From an uncultured Tenacibaculum sp. (GTDB taxonomy: Bacteria > Bacteroidota > Bacteroidia > Flavobacteriales > Flavobacteriaceae), in the NCBI RefSeq assembly GCF_947502995.1, contig NZ_CANNBW010000018.1:1-64000 (forward strand): 64,000 bases of DNA, in the 5' to 3' direction. Below the pieces are notes generated by a model, which was not told the origin of the DNA, did not search any database, and worked only from the letters and a program-made list of their open reading frames with translations. The translations under genes and the position numbers were made by a program. Below, piece by piece: positions 44,547 through 53,900 of the stretch (the stretch's first letter is position 1; the number at the start of each line of letters is the position of its first letter).

Positions 44547-46364
44547 CTATATCGTTTCTAAAGATGGTTTTGATTTTGTTTCCTTTCTGAATTTTGCTAA
44601 CGGATTTTCAAGAGTTCCTACTAATTTTAAACTTTCGATAGGATCAGCTAAATTCAACATCTGTTTTGTATTTCCTAATTGGAGTCTATTTAAACAACAA
44701 CGATCGAATTCATCAACAAATAAATTATAACGGTCATATTTATCCATAAACTCTGGATGTTGTTCTTGATATTCATAAATACAATCTGCTACCAATTGCC
44801 AGAAGTTATATTCAGAGAAGTTGACATGAAGTTCTAATTGTTCTCCTAAAAATCTGAAAAAACAGTCGAAAACATCAGTAAAAATTGATAGTACTTTCAT
44901 TTTATCTGAAGTCTCTGTGTACAATCTATCAACATGCTCTGGTAAATTCATTTCTTTATTGAAAACAATCACCTCTTCTGTGATGTCTTTCATCAAAACA
45001 TAAACTGGAGTATCTTCTTCTAAAACTAATATTAAGTTTTCCCCATGAGGCATAAAAACAAACTCATATTTGTAAAAACAATGTAGCAATGGAGCTAAAT
45101 ATGCTTTTAAATAACGCTGAATCCAAGTTGTAGTTCCGTACGGAGATTTATCAATTAATCCTGCTAAAAGAGAATTATCTTCTGCATCTATGTGCAATAG
45201 GGCAGCCATTGTTAACACTCTTTGATTGGAACTAATTTTAGTAAACGGACTTTCTCTCCATAATGCAGATAGCATTTTATTATGCGGATTTGTTTTTCCT
45301 AAAACTTCGTAATAATGATTCTGATAACCAATAGTTGCAACTTCACCTAACATGGTAAATCCATTATTAGTTAAGTATTCATCTTCAGCAAGTAAATCGG
45401 TTATCCAAGTTGTGATTGGTGGCGTACTTTGCATATAATAAGGCGATAAACCACGCATAAATCCCATATTTAAAATCGACAAAGCTCCTTTTGTATACAA
45501 CTTTTCTGGATTAGTTCTATTAAATAATGTTCTGAGGGATTGCTGTGCTGAATAAAAATCATCACTTTCACCAACTAAAACAATGTTTTTCTTGGCGATA
45601 TCTGCGGCAAAAACATGAGTGATTTTGTTGGTCCATTGCCAAGGATGAACAGGCATTAAAAGATAGTCGTCAGTTTTTACATTAACTTCTTTTAAAATTT
45701 GGTTGAACTCATATACTTTTTTCTTTCCTAGTTCATTATTTAATAAACTTTCATATTCAAAACCTTTTACAGCGGTGTAAGTTGCATAGTTTTTATGAAC
45801 AGCTAACCATAAAATTTTAAATGGTGTGTTTGCTTCCGGAGCATATAAATGATAGTCGTTGGTATTAAAACCTATCCTTCCGTTATTTGCTACAAAACAA
45901 GGATGACCTTCTGTCATTGCATGTTCTATTTCTTGAAAATTTTGAGTCGCAAGTTCTGTTGCTGAATATTTTTCGTTTGATAGTTTGTAGGCCGCGCCAA
46001 AAAGAGTGCTTGTTATTTCTTCTAAATAGGTGGCTAAAAACTTATCTGGAATTCCTAAAGTAAATTTAAATTCTGTGATAAAATGAATTGCATCTAAATC
46101 TAAATTATTTCCTTTTGCATCATTTTTTATAATACTATTTTTATAAATGCTCCAATGATCTAAAAAGTTCTTTTTCGCTTCAAATTGATACTTGAATCTC
46201 TCACAATCAGTTTTAATTTCATAAACTGAACACTCACCTTTTTCTTTTATAAAACTTGGCTTTATAATAAGTTCATGGGCAAATTCACTGATTGCTTTTT
46301 TAATTAAGTTACGATTTACAATCTTCCAAATATGAGGCTGTAAATGTGCTATATATTGTGACAT
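44547..46364 (-). CDS. NIS siderophore synthetase (IucA/IucC family), stand-alone
   Basis: A 605-aa adenylating enzyme that forms amide bonds in NRPS-independent siderophore synthesis. Signature motifs are TEGHPCFVANNGRIGF (residues 151-166) and HPWQW (240-244). The C-terminal FhuF-like part has FMPHGENLILVLE. The EGHP-FVANNGR pattern places it with DesD/BibC-type synthetases that join N-hydroxy-N-acyl diamines. It is a paralogue of the C-terminal part of the 804-aa fusion. The acyltransferase gene stands 1 bp upstream. Confidence 0.93.
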   Translation of the reverse strand: MSQYIAHLQPHIWKIVNRNLIKKAISEFAHELIIKPSFIKEKGECSVYEIKTDCERFKYQFEAKKNFLDHWSIYKNSIIKNDAKGNNLDLDAIHFITEFKFTLGIPDKFLATYLEEITSTLFGAAYKLSNEKYSATELATQNFQEIEHAMTEGHPCFVANNGRIGFNTNDYHLYAPEANTPFKILWLAVHKNYATYTAVKGFEYESLLNNELGKKKVYEFNQILKEVNVKTDDYLLMPVHPWQWTNKITHVFAADIAKKNIVLVGESDDFYSAQQSLRTLFNRTNPEKLYTKGALSILNMGFMRGLSPYYMQSTPPITTWITDLLAEDEYLTNNGFTMLGEVATIGYQNHYYEVLGKTNPHNKMLSALWRESPFTKISSNQRVLTMAALLHIDAEDNSLLAGLIDKSPYGTTTWIQRYLKAYLAPLLHCFYKYEFVFMPHGENLILVLEEDTPVYVLMKDITEEVIVFNKEMNLPEHVDRLYTETSDKMKVLSIFTDVFDCFFRFLGEQLELHVNFSEYNFWQLVADCIYEYQEQHPEFMDKYDRYNLFVDEFDRCCLNRLQLGNTKQMLNLADPIESLKLVGTLENPLAKFRKETKSKPSLETI

Positions 46365-46365
46365 T

Positions 46366-46941
46366 TTATATCTTATTTATGGCTTCTTGAAATGATTCTT
46401 TAGTGCAAAAAGCAAGGGAAGCAATTTTATGAGATAACTCAATATCTTTATCGTAAATGAAGCCTGCTTTTTTGTTTAATACATGAATTTTCTCATTATT
46501 CTTATCTGGTTCAACTACAACTCTTTTTACAAAAGGCAAGCTGAAAAAATATTCCATAATTGTAGAAAACACATACCATGTAAATTGTGGAATCCTTTTT
46601 TCTACTGGAGCCACGAGAATGTGCATACCATAATCATTGGGTAAAGCATTATAATGTGCTGCTATTTCATCTTCTTGAGCTTTGTATCGTTCCATCAAAA
46701 AGACAGGAACATTATTCAACAAACCGATGAAAGTATGATGATTAGCATTATCTTCTATTTCTTGATAAGCTTCTTTTACTTCTTCAATAGTTTGACCTAA
46801 CATTCCCCAATACTTTGCATAAGGTTGAGTTACCCAATGATGAAGAAAATTGATATCCTCTTCCAAATTGATAGGACGAATGCTCATTTTTCCTACATCA
46901 GGAATGTCTTTCGAAAAAATTACTGTATCAGTTGAAATCAT
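46366..46941 (-). CDS. GNAT siderophore acyltransferase, stand-alone
   Basis: A 191-aa GNAT protein of the IucB/DesC type. It shares FLHHWVTQPYAKYWGM, VFLMERY, YGMHILVAPVEKRIPQFTWY and VEPDKNNEKIHVLNKKAGF with the N-terminal domain of the neighbouring 804-aa fusion. It is predicted to acylate (succinyl or acetyl) an N-hydroxylated diamine. It overlaps neither neighbour but is 1-2 bp from both. Confidence 0.9.
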   Translation of the reverse strand: MISTDTVIFSKDIPDVGKMSIRPINLEEDINFLHHWVTQPYAKYWGMLGQTIEEVKEAYQEIEDNANHHTFIGLLNNVPVFLMERYKAQEDEIAAHYNALPNDYGMHILVAPVEKRIPQFTWYVFSTIMEYFFSLPFVKRVVVEPDKNNEKIHVLNKKAGFIYDKDIELSHKIASLAFCTKESFQEAINKI

Positions 46942-46943
46942 TT

Positions 46944-49358
46944 CTATACAGTTTGTGTTTTAAATAGTGCTATTGGATTTTCTAAATCGCCTGCGAATTG
47001 AAGTAACGCTACAGGATCATCTAAATCAATCATTTGTTTATGATTATTTAATTGTAATCTGTTTAAGCATGATAGTTTAAAATCATCGGCAAACATGTCG
47101 TACTTTTTAAATTTTTCTTCTAATTCTGGAAAATGCACTTGATATTCTGTTACATTTTCTGCAACTAACTCCCAGAAACGTTCTTCTGAATATTGTGCAT
47201 GTTCAAATAAAATCGGAGCTAAAAATCTAAAGAACCCGTCAAACATATCTGTGAAGATTGAAAGTAATTTTACATCTTCTGGTACAGGAGCATACATACG
47301 TTTTAAGTGCTCTGGTAACTCTACATCTTCGCTTAAAACACAAGCCTCTTCTGTGATGTCTTTTAATAAAGCATATACTGGGATATTATGCTCTAAAACT
47401 AAAATAATATTTTCTCCATGAGGCATAAACACTAAATCATAATAGTAGAAACAATGCAACATCGGACTCAAATAAGCTTTTAAATATTTTCTAATCCAAT
47501 CGTCGATTGAAATTCCTGAATTTTTTATCATTTCTGGTAATAAAGCATTCCCATGATGATCAATGTGGAGTAAAGCCGCCATAGTTATTGGCTTTTGATT
47601 TTTTGTTACAACTGAGTACGGGCTTTCTCTCCACAATGATGCTAACATTTTGTTATAATCGTTATGTGGCCCAAACTCTTCAAAATAAGGATTTACATAA
47701 CTTACGGATCCTATCTCACTTAACATTCTGAATCCGTTTTCTTTTATAAAAGCATCGTTGTACAATAAATTCTCCAACCAAACTGCCATCTTAGGAGCTG
47801 TTCCAAGATAATATAGTGGTAAACCTCTCATGAAGCCCATATTTAAGATTGACAAAGCAGATTTGGTGTAGAATTTTTGGGGATTAATTATGTTAAATAA
47901 TGTACGAATTGATTGCTGTGCTAAATATTGATCTGGACTATATCCTAAACAAATTAAATCTCCTTTAGCTACTTCTGGTGCAAAAATGTTTGCTAGCTTA
48001 TTAAACCATTGCCATGGATGAATCGGAATGAATAGATAATCTTCTGGTCGATGTCCTTTTTCTAAAATTGTATTATTAAATTTAACGATAGTTGTAGCAT
48101 CTAATTCTTGCTGAATTAACTTTTCGTAAGGCAAACTTTCTAACGCAGAATAAACAGCTTTACTTTTATGACCAGCTAACCATAATAATGAAAAAGAGTT
48201 TCCTGCTTCTGGCGCATACGAACGATAATCTGTACTATCGAAACCTATTCTTCCATTATTGGCAACAAAACCAGGATGACCTTCAGTCATCGATTGTTCT
48301 ATAGTTTGAAAATCTGCAGTTGCTAATTCTTTTGCTGTGGGGTTACCTTTTGTGATTTTATAAGCACTTCCGTATAAAGTACTAATGATTTCCTCTAAGT
48401 ATACAGGCATTTTTTCATCTGCAATACCTAAAGCTTTTCTAAATTCTTTAATAAAAAAGATAGCGTCTAAAGCTACTTCTTCATCCTTTTTGAACTTTTT
48501 AATTGAAAACTCATCAATTAAAAAATGATTCATAGCCATAGGTTTTCCATAGAATTCATATCGAATTTCTTTCTGATCGCCGTAAACTTTATAATGATGA
48601 AATCCCTTATCTAAATTAGAAATGATTTCTGGCTGTATTAGTAACTCGTGCGAAAACTCACATAAGGCTTTTTTTATTAATAATCGATTGGCTTGTCGCC
48701 AAACTTTTGGTTGTATATGTTGTGTTGATTGTTGTGGAGAAACCACATTATCTATAGTATTCATACTACTTCTTTTTGAAGGTAAAAGTGTTTTTATTTT
48801 TTGCTGATAATTTTGCTTTGTTAAAAAAGCTAATTGAGCAGTTTTGTGTGGTAATTCGATGATGTCACCAAGTTGAAAACCTATACGCTCACAAAGCGCA
48901 AACATCTTTTTATTTCGAATATCTGGCTCTACTAATATTCGATAAACAGAATCATTAGAAAAGATGAAATCCATGATTGCTCTAAACATAAACCAAGTAA
49001 AATTTGGAATTTTAGTTTCAGCTGGTGGAGCTACGATAATATGTATTCCACAATCATTATGTTTAGCGTTGTAGAAATCCCCAATTATATCTTGCTTTGG
49101 ATTGTAACGTTCTAGTACAAAAGCAGGCTCATTATTATATTCTCCTACAAAAACATCATAATGTTCTGGTTTTGTCAATTTTTTATATTCCTTTTTTACA
49201 TCTTTTAAAGTAGCATCTTGCATTCCCCAAAAAAAGGCATACTCTTTTGTTACCCAAGAATGTAAAAACTCACTGTCATTTTTCACATCAAAAGATCGTA
49301 TACTAATCTGACCTATTGAATCATACTTCTTTTCAAAAATTATTTTTTTCTTACTCAT
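46944..49358 (-). CDS. Acyltransferase-NIS synthetase fusion (BibC-like)
   Basis: An 804-aa two-domain enzyme. Residues 1-about 190 form a GNAT acyltransferase (LHSWVTKEYAFFWGM, GIHIIVAPP, PDIRNKKMFALCERIGF). A Ser/Gln-rich linker spans about 190-215. Residues about 216-804 form an IucA/IucC synthetase with TEGHPGFVANNGRIGF (358-373), HPWQW and FMPHGENIILVLE. The architecture matches BibC of bisucaberin synthesis, which acylates N-hydroxycadaverine and then joins and cyclises the units. An in-frame Met199 could start a free synthetase domain. It lies 3 bp after the MFS gene. Confidence 0.94.
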   Translation of the reverse strand: MSKKKIIFEKKYDSIGQISIRSFDVKNDSEFLHSWVTKEYAFFWGMQDATLKDVKKEYKKLTKPEHYDVFVGEYNNEPAFVLERYNPKQDIIGDFYNAKHNDCGIHIIVAPPAETKIPNFTWFMFRAIMDFIFSNDSVYRILVEPDIRNKKMFALCERIGFQLGDIIELPHKTAQLAFLTKQNYQQKIKTLLPSKRSSMNTIDNVVSPQQSTQHIQPKVWRQANRLLIKKALCEFSHELLIQPEIISNLDKGFHHYKVYGDQKEIRYEFYGKPMAMNHFLIDEFSIKKFKKDEEVALDAIFFIKEFRKALGIADEKMPVYLEEIISTLYGSAYKITKGNPTAKELATADFQTIEQSMTEGHPGFVANNGRIGFDSTDYRSYAPEAGNSFSLLWLAGHKSKAVYSALESLPYEKLIQQELDATTIVKFNNTILEKGHRPEDYLFIPIHPWQWFNKLANIFAPEVAKGDLICLGYSPDQYLAQQSIRTLFNIINPQKFYTKSALSILNMGFMRGLPLYYLGTAPKMAVWLENLLYNDAFIKENGFRMLSEIGSVSYVNPYFEEFGPHNDYNKMLASLWRESPYSVVTKNQKPITMAALLHIDHHGNALLPEMIKNSGISIDDWIRKYLKAYLSPMLHCFYYYDLVFMPHGENIILVLEHNIPVYALLKDITEEACVLSEDVELPEHLKRMYAPVPEDVKLLSIFTDMFDGFFRFLAPILFEHAQYSEERFWELVAENVTEYQVHFPELEEKFKKYDMFADDFKLSCLNRLQLNNHKQMIDLDDPVALLQFAGDLENPIALFKTQTV

Positions 49359-49361
49359 AAC

Positions 49362-50537
49362 TTAAGTTTTAGCGAGTTCTTTATGAGTTACTCTCACAGA
49401 TTTAAATACGAAGAAGTATAAAACTAGTGTAATCACAAATCCAACTAAAGCAATGGTGAACGGAATTTGTAAACTAAATTTATCTACAACAACACCTACA
49501 CTTAATGAAGCTATTAGTACTCCTAAATTTTGAAAAAAATGAATCTTACTATAATCTAATGCATAAGAATCTGGAGTACTTAATTCGAATAAAAGAATAT
49601 CAAATTTTACAACTCCTTGGAAAATTGCCCATCCGTAAATTATTCTTCCAACAATTACAAAAGCATCGGAAGGAATTCCTTGAAGAAAAAGTCCGATTAA
49701 AGCTATACAAAGTGCATTGATAATACCTTTGTAACCATCTTGAGTTTTTCTTTTGTTGTTAATCCAAAGTGTGATTAAGGCAACAAAGCCAGGAATTGCA
49801 TACACTGTTCCAGATATAAACTTGGTTTTATATGCTGAAAAGCTCTCCCAATACAATGAGAAAAACGGTCTGATTAAGAAATCACTGAAATATAAAATCA
49901 GTGTTATTAATCCCAATTTCAAAATGAAACCTTTAGGAATTAATTTCTTTTCCGTCTTGACTTCTTTTGAAACGATTAATCCCGTTGCATACTTATCGCT
50001 TTTTAATAAATATCCGCTCATTCCCATCTGTATAAAATCTCCAGCAGCCATGATTAAAAAGATATTTCTAGGATCAATTAAATCTACAGTTAACCCACCA
50101 ATTACTGCACCTAAAATCCCACCTAAATGCACAACAACAGATAACAATCCAATGGTTTTTGGATGTTCTTCTTTTGTTATTATTTTTAAAATATAAGGAT
50201 ACACTAAAAGGTAACTTCCTTTAAATAAAATCATAATTAAAGAAACTATCCAAAAAGTGATATATGAACTGGTATAAAAGCAATACAAGGCTAAAATCCC
50301 AGCTACAAACTGAGTATAAACTAATATATTTAACTCTGAAACTTTCTTAGAAATATATGCCCAAAAAGGAAAAGCAATCATTACCATGAAGCAAATTGCA
50401 GCAAAGTAATAACCAACCATTTCTGGATCTTTTACACCAAAACGCAATTCAAAAAATTGTGGGTAAAAAGGATGTAACAAATAATCACTGACAACAGCAA
50501 CTAAAGTCATTAAAATCAAAAAGTTTTTTAATTTCAT
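49362..50537 (-). CDS. MFS transporter, probable siderophore exporter
   Basis: About 391 aa with 11-12 membrane helices and the MFS loop between helices 2 and 3 (PFWAYISKKVSELN). Its position inside the biosynthesis run suggests siderophore export. The frame opens with a TTG at 50549; the ATG at 50537 (MKLKNFLILM) directly before the first helix is the likely start. Upstream is a long inverted repeat (50553-50634). Confidence 0.87.
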   Translation of the reverse strand: MKLKNFLILMTLVAVVSDYLLHPFYPQFFELRFGVKDPEMVGYYFAAICFMVMIAFPFWAYISKKVSELNILVYTQFVAGILALYCFYTSSYITFWIVSLIMILFKGSYLLVYPYILKIITKEEHPKTIGLLSVVVHLGGILGAVIGGLTVDLIDPRNIFLIMAAGDFIQMGMSGYLLKSDKYATGLIVSKEVKTEKKLIPKGFILKLGLITLILYFSDFLIRPFFSLYWESFSAYKTKFISGTVYAIPGFVALITLWINNKRKTQDGYKGIINALCIALIGLFLQGIPSDAFVIVGRIIYGWAIFQGVVKFDILLFELSTPDSYALDYSKIHFFQNLGVLIASLSVGVVVDKFSLQIPFTIALVGFVITLVLYFFVFKSVRVTHKELAKT

Positions 50538-50552
50538 TTGCTTATTCAAAAT

Positions 50553-50634
50553 TTCGTCGTTTTTACTAGTGAATGAAACAATCTACTTGGTTGATGATAG
50601 ATTGCTTCATTTTGATTTCACTAGTAACGACGAA
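50553..50634. other. Long imperfect inverted repeat inside the siderophore operon
   Basis: Arms TTCGTCG...ACTAGTGA...CAATCTA and their inverted partners span 82 bp in the 108-bp gap between the monooxygenase stop codon and the MFS start. It could be a partial terminator, attenuator or RNA processing site that sets different levels for the two halves of the operon. Confidence 0.6.
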
Positions 50635-50645
50635 TTACATATTTA

Positions 50646-51968
50646 CTAATTGATTACATTCATTAGAATTTCTTCTTCTTGACTCACACCAAATTGTTGA
50701 AAAGCAATTTTACTCTCGATAGGATAATATTCTGCTCCTGTCATTTCTTTAATAATGTATGAGTTTCTGTAAGCTGCCATTCCTAAATCTGGAGTTACAA
50801 AACCATGAGTATGTAATTCTGCATTTTGTACAAAAATTTCGTTACCATTTTTATCTACACTATAGTTACGTGCTACATCAAAACGCTCTTTTGCATCCCA
50901 TTGAATTCGATCTGAAATTCCATTTACAAATTCTGGTAATTGGTACGAATATCCTGTTGCTAACACCAATCCTTCAGTTTCGTGTTGGAAGTATTTATCC
51001 TGCTCAACTTGATGTAATTCTAATTGAACTGTGTTGTCTTGTAATTTAGTTTCAATAAGTTCAGTGTTTGTTCTTAAAGAAACTTTCAACTTATCTTCTG
51101 CAACTACTCGTTTCGTATATAAAGTATCGTGAATTGCAGCGATTAAATCACTGTTTATTCCTTTGTATAAATGTTTCTGATTTTTAATTAAATCGTCTCT
51201 TTTTTCACTAGGTAAATCATAAAAATAATCTACATATTCTGGAGATGTCATTTCTAATGTCAACTTAGAGTATTCTAGAGGAAAGAATCTCGGAGATCGT
51301 GTAATCCAATTCAATTCATAACCAATTGTATCTGCTTCTAATAATAGATCATGAAAAATTTCAGCAGCACTTTGCCCACTTCCTAAAACCGTAATTTTCT
51401 TTTGTTTTTGTAAACTTTCTTTATGATCTAAATATGCTGAAGAATGAACAGCTTTTCCTTTTAGTTTTTTACAACATTCTGGAATGTAAGGTGGAGTTCC
51501 TGTTCCTAAAACTAACTTTTTAGCTTTATAAATTTTTATTTCATGTGTTTTTGTACATCTTGCTGTGACTACATAAACTTTCTCTTTCTCATCGTAATCG
51601 ATATGAGTTACATCTGTATTAAAATGAATATTATTTAGTTTACTAATAGCCCACTGACAATACTGATTGTATTCATTTCTTAATAACAAAAAGTTCTCTC
51701 GAATGTAAAAAGAATACATTCTTCCTTTCTGTTTGATATAATTTAAAAAACTAAATTCATTTGTAGGATCGGCTAATGTTACCAAATCTGCCATAAAAGG
51801 AATTTGTAATGTGGTATCTTCTAACAACATTCCTGGATGCCAATCGAACTTTTCTTTTCTATCTAAAAAAACACCATTCAAATTTTCTATATGCTCAGTT
51901 AAACAAGCTAAACCTAAATTAAAAGGTCCTACTCCAACGGCTATAAAATCTGCTACATTCTTACTCAT
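50646..51968 (-). CDS. Diamine/lysine N-monooxygenase (siderophore biosynthesis)
   Basis: A 440-aa flavin N-hydroxylating monooxygenase of the IucD/PvdA/DesB family. FAD-binding is at residues about 8-25 (AVGVGPFNLGLACL), with the typical PFMADLVTLADP segment. The NADPH site VLGSGQSAAE lies near the middle, and LVLATGYSYQLPEF is near the C-terminus. It forms the hydroxylamine that becomes the hydroxamate. It overlaps the decarboxylase gene by 4 bp, so N-hydroxycadaverine (or putrescine) is the likely product. Confidence 0.94.
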   Translation of the reverse strand: MSKNVADFIAVGVGPFNLGLACLTEHIENLNGVFLDRKEKFDWHPGMLLEDTTLQIPFMADLVTLADPTNEFSFLNYIKQKGRMYSFYIRENFLLLRNEYNQYCQWAISKLNNIHFNTDVTHIDYDEKEKVYVVTARCTKTHEIKIYKAKKLVLGTGTPPYIPECCKKLKGKAVHSSAYLDHKESLQKQKKITVLGSGQSAAEIFHDLLLEADTIGYELNWITRSPRFFPLEYSKLTLEMTSPEYVDYFYDLPSEKRDDLIKNQKHLYKGINSDLIAAIHDTLYTKRVVAEDKLKVSLRTNTELIETKLQDNTVQLELHQVEQDKYFQHETEGLVLATGYSYQLPEFVNGISDRIQWDAKERFDVARNYSVDKNGNEIFVQNAELHTHGFVTPDLGMAAYRNSYIIKEMTGAEYYPIESKIAFQQFGVSQEEEILMNVIN

Positions 51969-53482
51969 AATAATTCGGTTTTTGGTTGATATAGTTTTCC
52001 TGTTTCTTCAATCATTTTCACAATATTTAATAGATTTTCTATTGTATTTTTAGGATTAAGAAGTGTAAATTTCAAATAGATGTTTCCGTTTAACTTTGTA
52101 CTTGCTACAGAAGCTTTTCCTGATGTATATAGTTTATTTTTAATGTATAAATTCACATCATCGTGAGTAGGTTCGTGTGCTGCTTCAGAATTTTTATAAC
52201 GAAAAACAACAGTACTTAATTCTGGAACATGAGCTAATTCAAAATTCGGATTCTCTTTTAAATGCATGTACACTTGTTTTGCTAAATAATGTACTTCCTC
52301 TAAGTATGAAGCAATAGTTTTTGTTCCTAAAGTTTTTAAGGTTAACCACACTTTTAAAGCATCGAATCTTCTGGTTGTTTGAATTGATTTTTCAATTAAA
52401 TTCGGACGCTCTTTGTCTTTATTTTCTAGCGGATTTAAATAATCTGCATAATATGATACATATTGAAAATGCTGCTTATTCTTTACTAAAAAAGCACTAC
52501 AACTTACAGGTTGGAATAACGTTTTGTGAAAATCGACAGTTACAGAATCTACCATTTCCATTCCTTTAAAATGATGTTTATGTGTTTCAGTTAAAATGTA
52601 ACATCCACCATATGCGCCATCTACATGCAACCACATGTTTTGCTCTTTCGCAATTTTCCCTATAGTTTGTAATGGATCAAAACTTCCGTAATCTGTAGTT
52701 CCTAATGTAGCAACAACTGCAATAGGAATATTTCCTTCTTGCTTGGTTTTCTCAATAGCTACATATAAAGCTTCAGTATCCATTCGCATTTTTTCATCTA
52801 CTTTAACAGGAATTACAGCATCGTAACCTAAACCTAATAAAGCTGCATTTTTTTGAATACTGAAATGTGATTTCTCTGAACAGAAAATCTTGAATTTATT
52901 TACTTCTTCAGACCATCCGTTTTGCTTAATATTAATTCCAAAATTTTCAAAAGCATAATGATCTCTTGCCATTAACAACGCCATAAAATTCGATTGTGTT
53001 CCTCCACTTGTAAACACTCCATCTGAGTTTGTATCGAAACAGAACTCATTACAAATCCAACGAATTACTTCTTGCTCTATAAACGTTGCCGAAGTACTTT
53101 GATCCCATGTTTCTACCGCTGTATTTACTGTTGTTGCTATAAGCTCTGCAACTATTGACGGTAATGTTATTGGGCAATTTAAATGCGCTACATAATTTGG
53201 GTTATGAAAACGTATTGCATGATTTATGTATAAATCATTAAGTTCCTGTAAAGCTTTATCAATTGATTTTGAGTTATAAACATCAACTAATCGAGCTTTT
53301 AATTTATTCTCATGAATTTCTTCGAGGTTGTCTCCTTTATAGAATTTTCTTGTTCCTAAAAACTTCTGAATATATCCTAAAGTTTTTGAAACATAATCTT
53401 CATATAACTGTAAAGATTCATCATTAAATAAATAATTGTTTAATGATAATTCTTTAAAAGGAGGAGCTTCATTTATAAACAT
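51965..53482 (-). CDS. PLP-dependent decarboxylase (DesA-like, lysine or ornithine)
   Basis: A 505-aa group II decarboxylase. GVFTSGGTQSNFMALL (from residue 155) and HVDGAYGG (286-293) bind PLP. Lys320 in VDFHKTLFQP is the Schiff-base lysine, preceded by His319 as in the family. It is the first gene of the siderophore operon and is expected to make cadaverine from lysine. A related 2,4-diaminobutyrate decarboxylase function cannot be excluded from sequence alone. Confidence 0.93.
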   Translation of the reverse strand: MFINEAPPFKELSLNNYLFNDESLQLYEDYVSKTLGYIQKFLGTRKFYKGDNLEEIHENKLKARLVDVYNSKSIDKALQELNDLYINHAIRFHNPNYVAHLNCPITLPSIVAELIATTVNTAVETWDQSTSATFIEQEVIRWICNEFCFDTNSDGVFTSGGTQSNFMALLMARDHYAFENFGINIKQNGWSEEVNKFKIFCSEKSHFSIQKNAALLGLGYDAVIPVKVDEKMRMDTEALYVAIEKTKQEGNIPIAVVATLGTTDYGSFDPLQTIGKIAKEQNMWLHVDGAYGGCYILTETHKHHFKGMEMVDSVTVDFHKTLFQPVSCSAFLVKNKQHFQYVSYYADYLNPLENKDKERPNLIEKSIQTTRRFDALKVWLTLKTLGTKTIASYLEEVHYLAKQVYMHLKENPNFELAHVPELSTVVFRYKNSEAAHEPTHDDVNLYIKNKLYTSGKASVASTKLNGNIYLKFTLLNPKNTIENLLNIVKMIEETGKLYQPKTELL

Positions 53483-53509
53483 TATTTTTATTTAGTCTTA
53501 ATAATGAAG

Positions 53510-53565
53510 CAAAATTATTCAGAGATTAAAAAATTTTAGTGACGAATTAAGGATAAAAAAAGACG
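53510..53565 (-). promoter_or_regulatory. Activator-dependent promoter of the siderophore operon
   Basis: The -7 box TAATTTTG (53510-53517, minus strand) lacks a TTG at the -33 position. Instead TGACG (53540), GGATAAAAAA (53551-53560) and AGACG (53561) form the same 21-bp-period repeat as at 39915-39940, directly upstream. This geometry fits activation by the AraC regulator. Confidence 0.6.
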
Positions 53566-53575
53566 TGATTATAAT

Positions 53576-53722
53576 CTACAAATATTCAAATTCTACTGGG
53601 AAAGGTTTTATTTCTACACCTTTTAAATCTGCTTCTTCTAAAGCTTTTTTTAAAGACTCATTAATTATTACAAAAGAAATATCTCTTAATACGAAGTATA
53701 AAACACTAAAAACAACCTTAAT
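53576..53722 (-). pseudogene. Remnant of a 5'-truncated gene (possible Imm11-like C-terminus)
   Basis: A 48-codon open segment lacks a start codon and ends LKKALEEADLKGVEIKPFPV followed by EFEYL. The pattern of an ISESLKxALEExxLxGVEFxPxPV-like tail is what I associate with the end of DUF1629/Imm11-type proteins. In-frame stops lie just upstream. The rest of 53723-53900 shows no gene. Confidence 0.35.
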
Positions 53723-53900
53723 TCAAATTGGTAAATGAAAATTAATCATTTAATAATAGCTGTTTGTAATGAACAATAAAACTAATTTTTAATATTTACT
53801 TTTGTGAAAATTGCTTTAAACTTTTTATATAATTGGAAAAGGCTCCTAACTAAGGTAAAAAGTATAATATAAACACATAACTATATATTCAATTTCATTA

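Noticed and set aside
49753..50196. 147-codon plus-strand frame antisense to the MFS gene
   Set aside because: Although long, it mirrors the membrane-protein codons and shows no family pattern.
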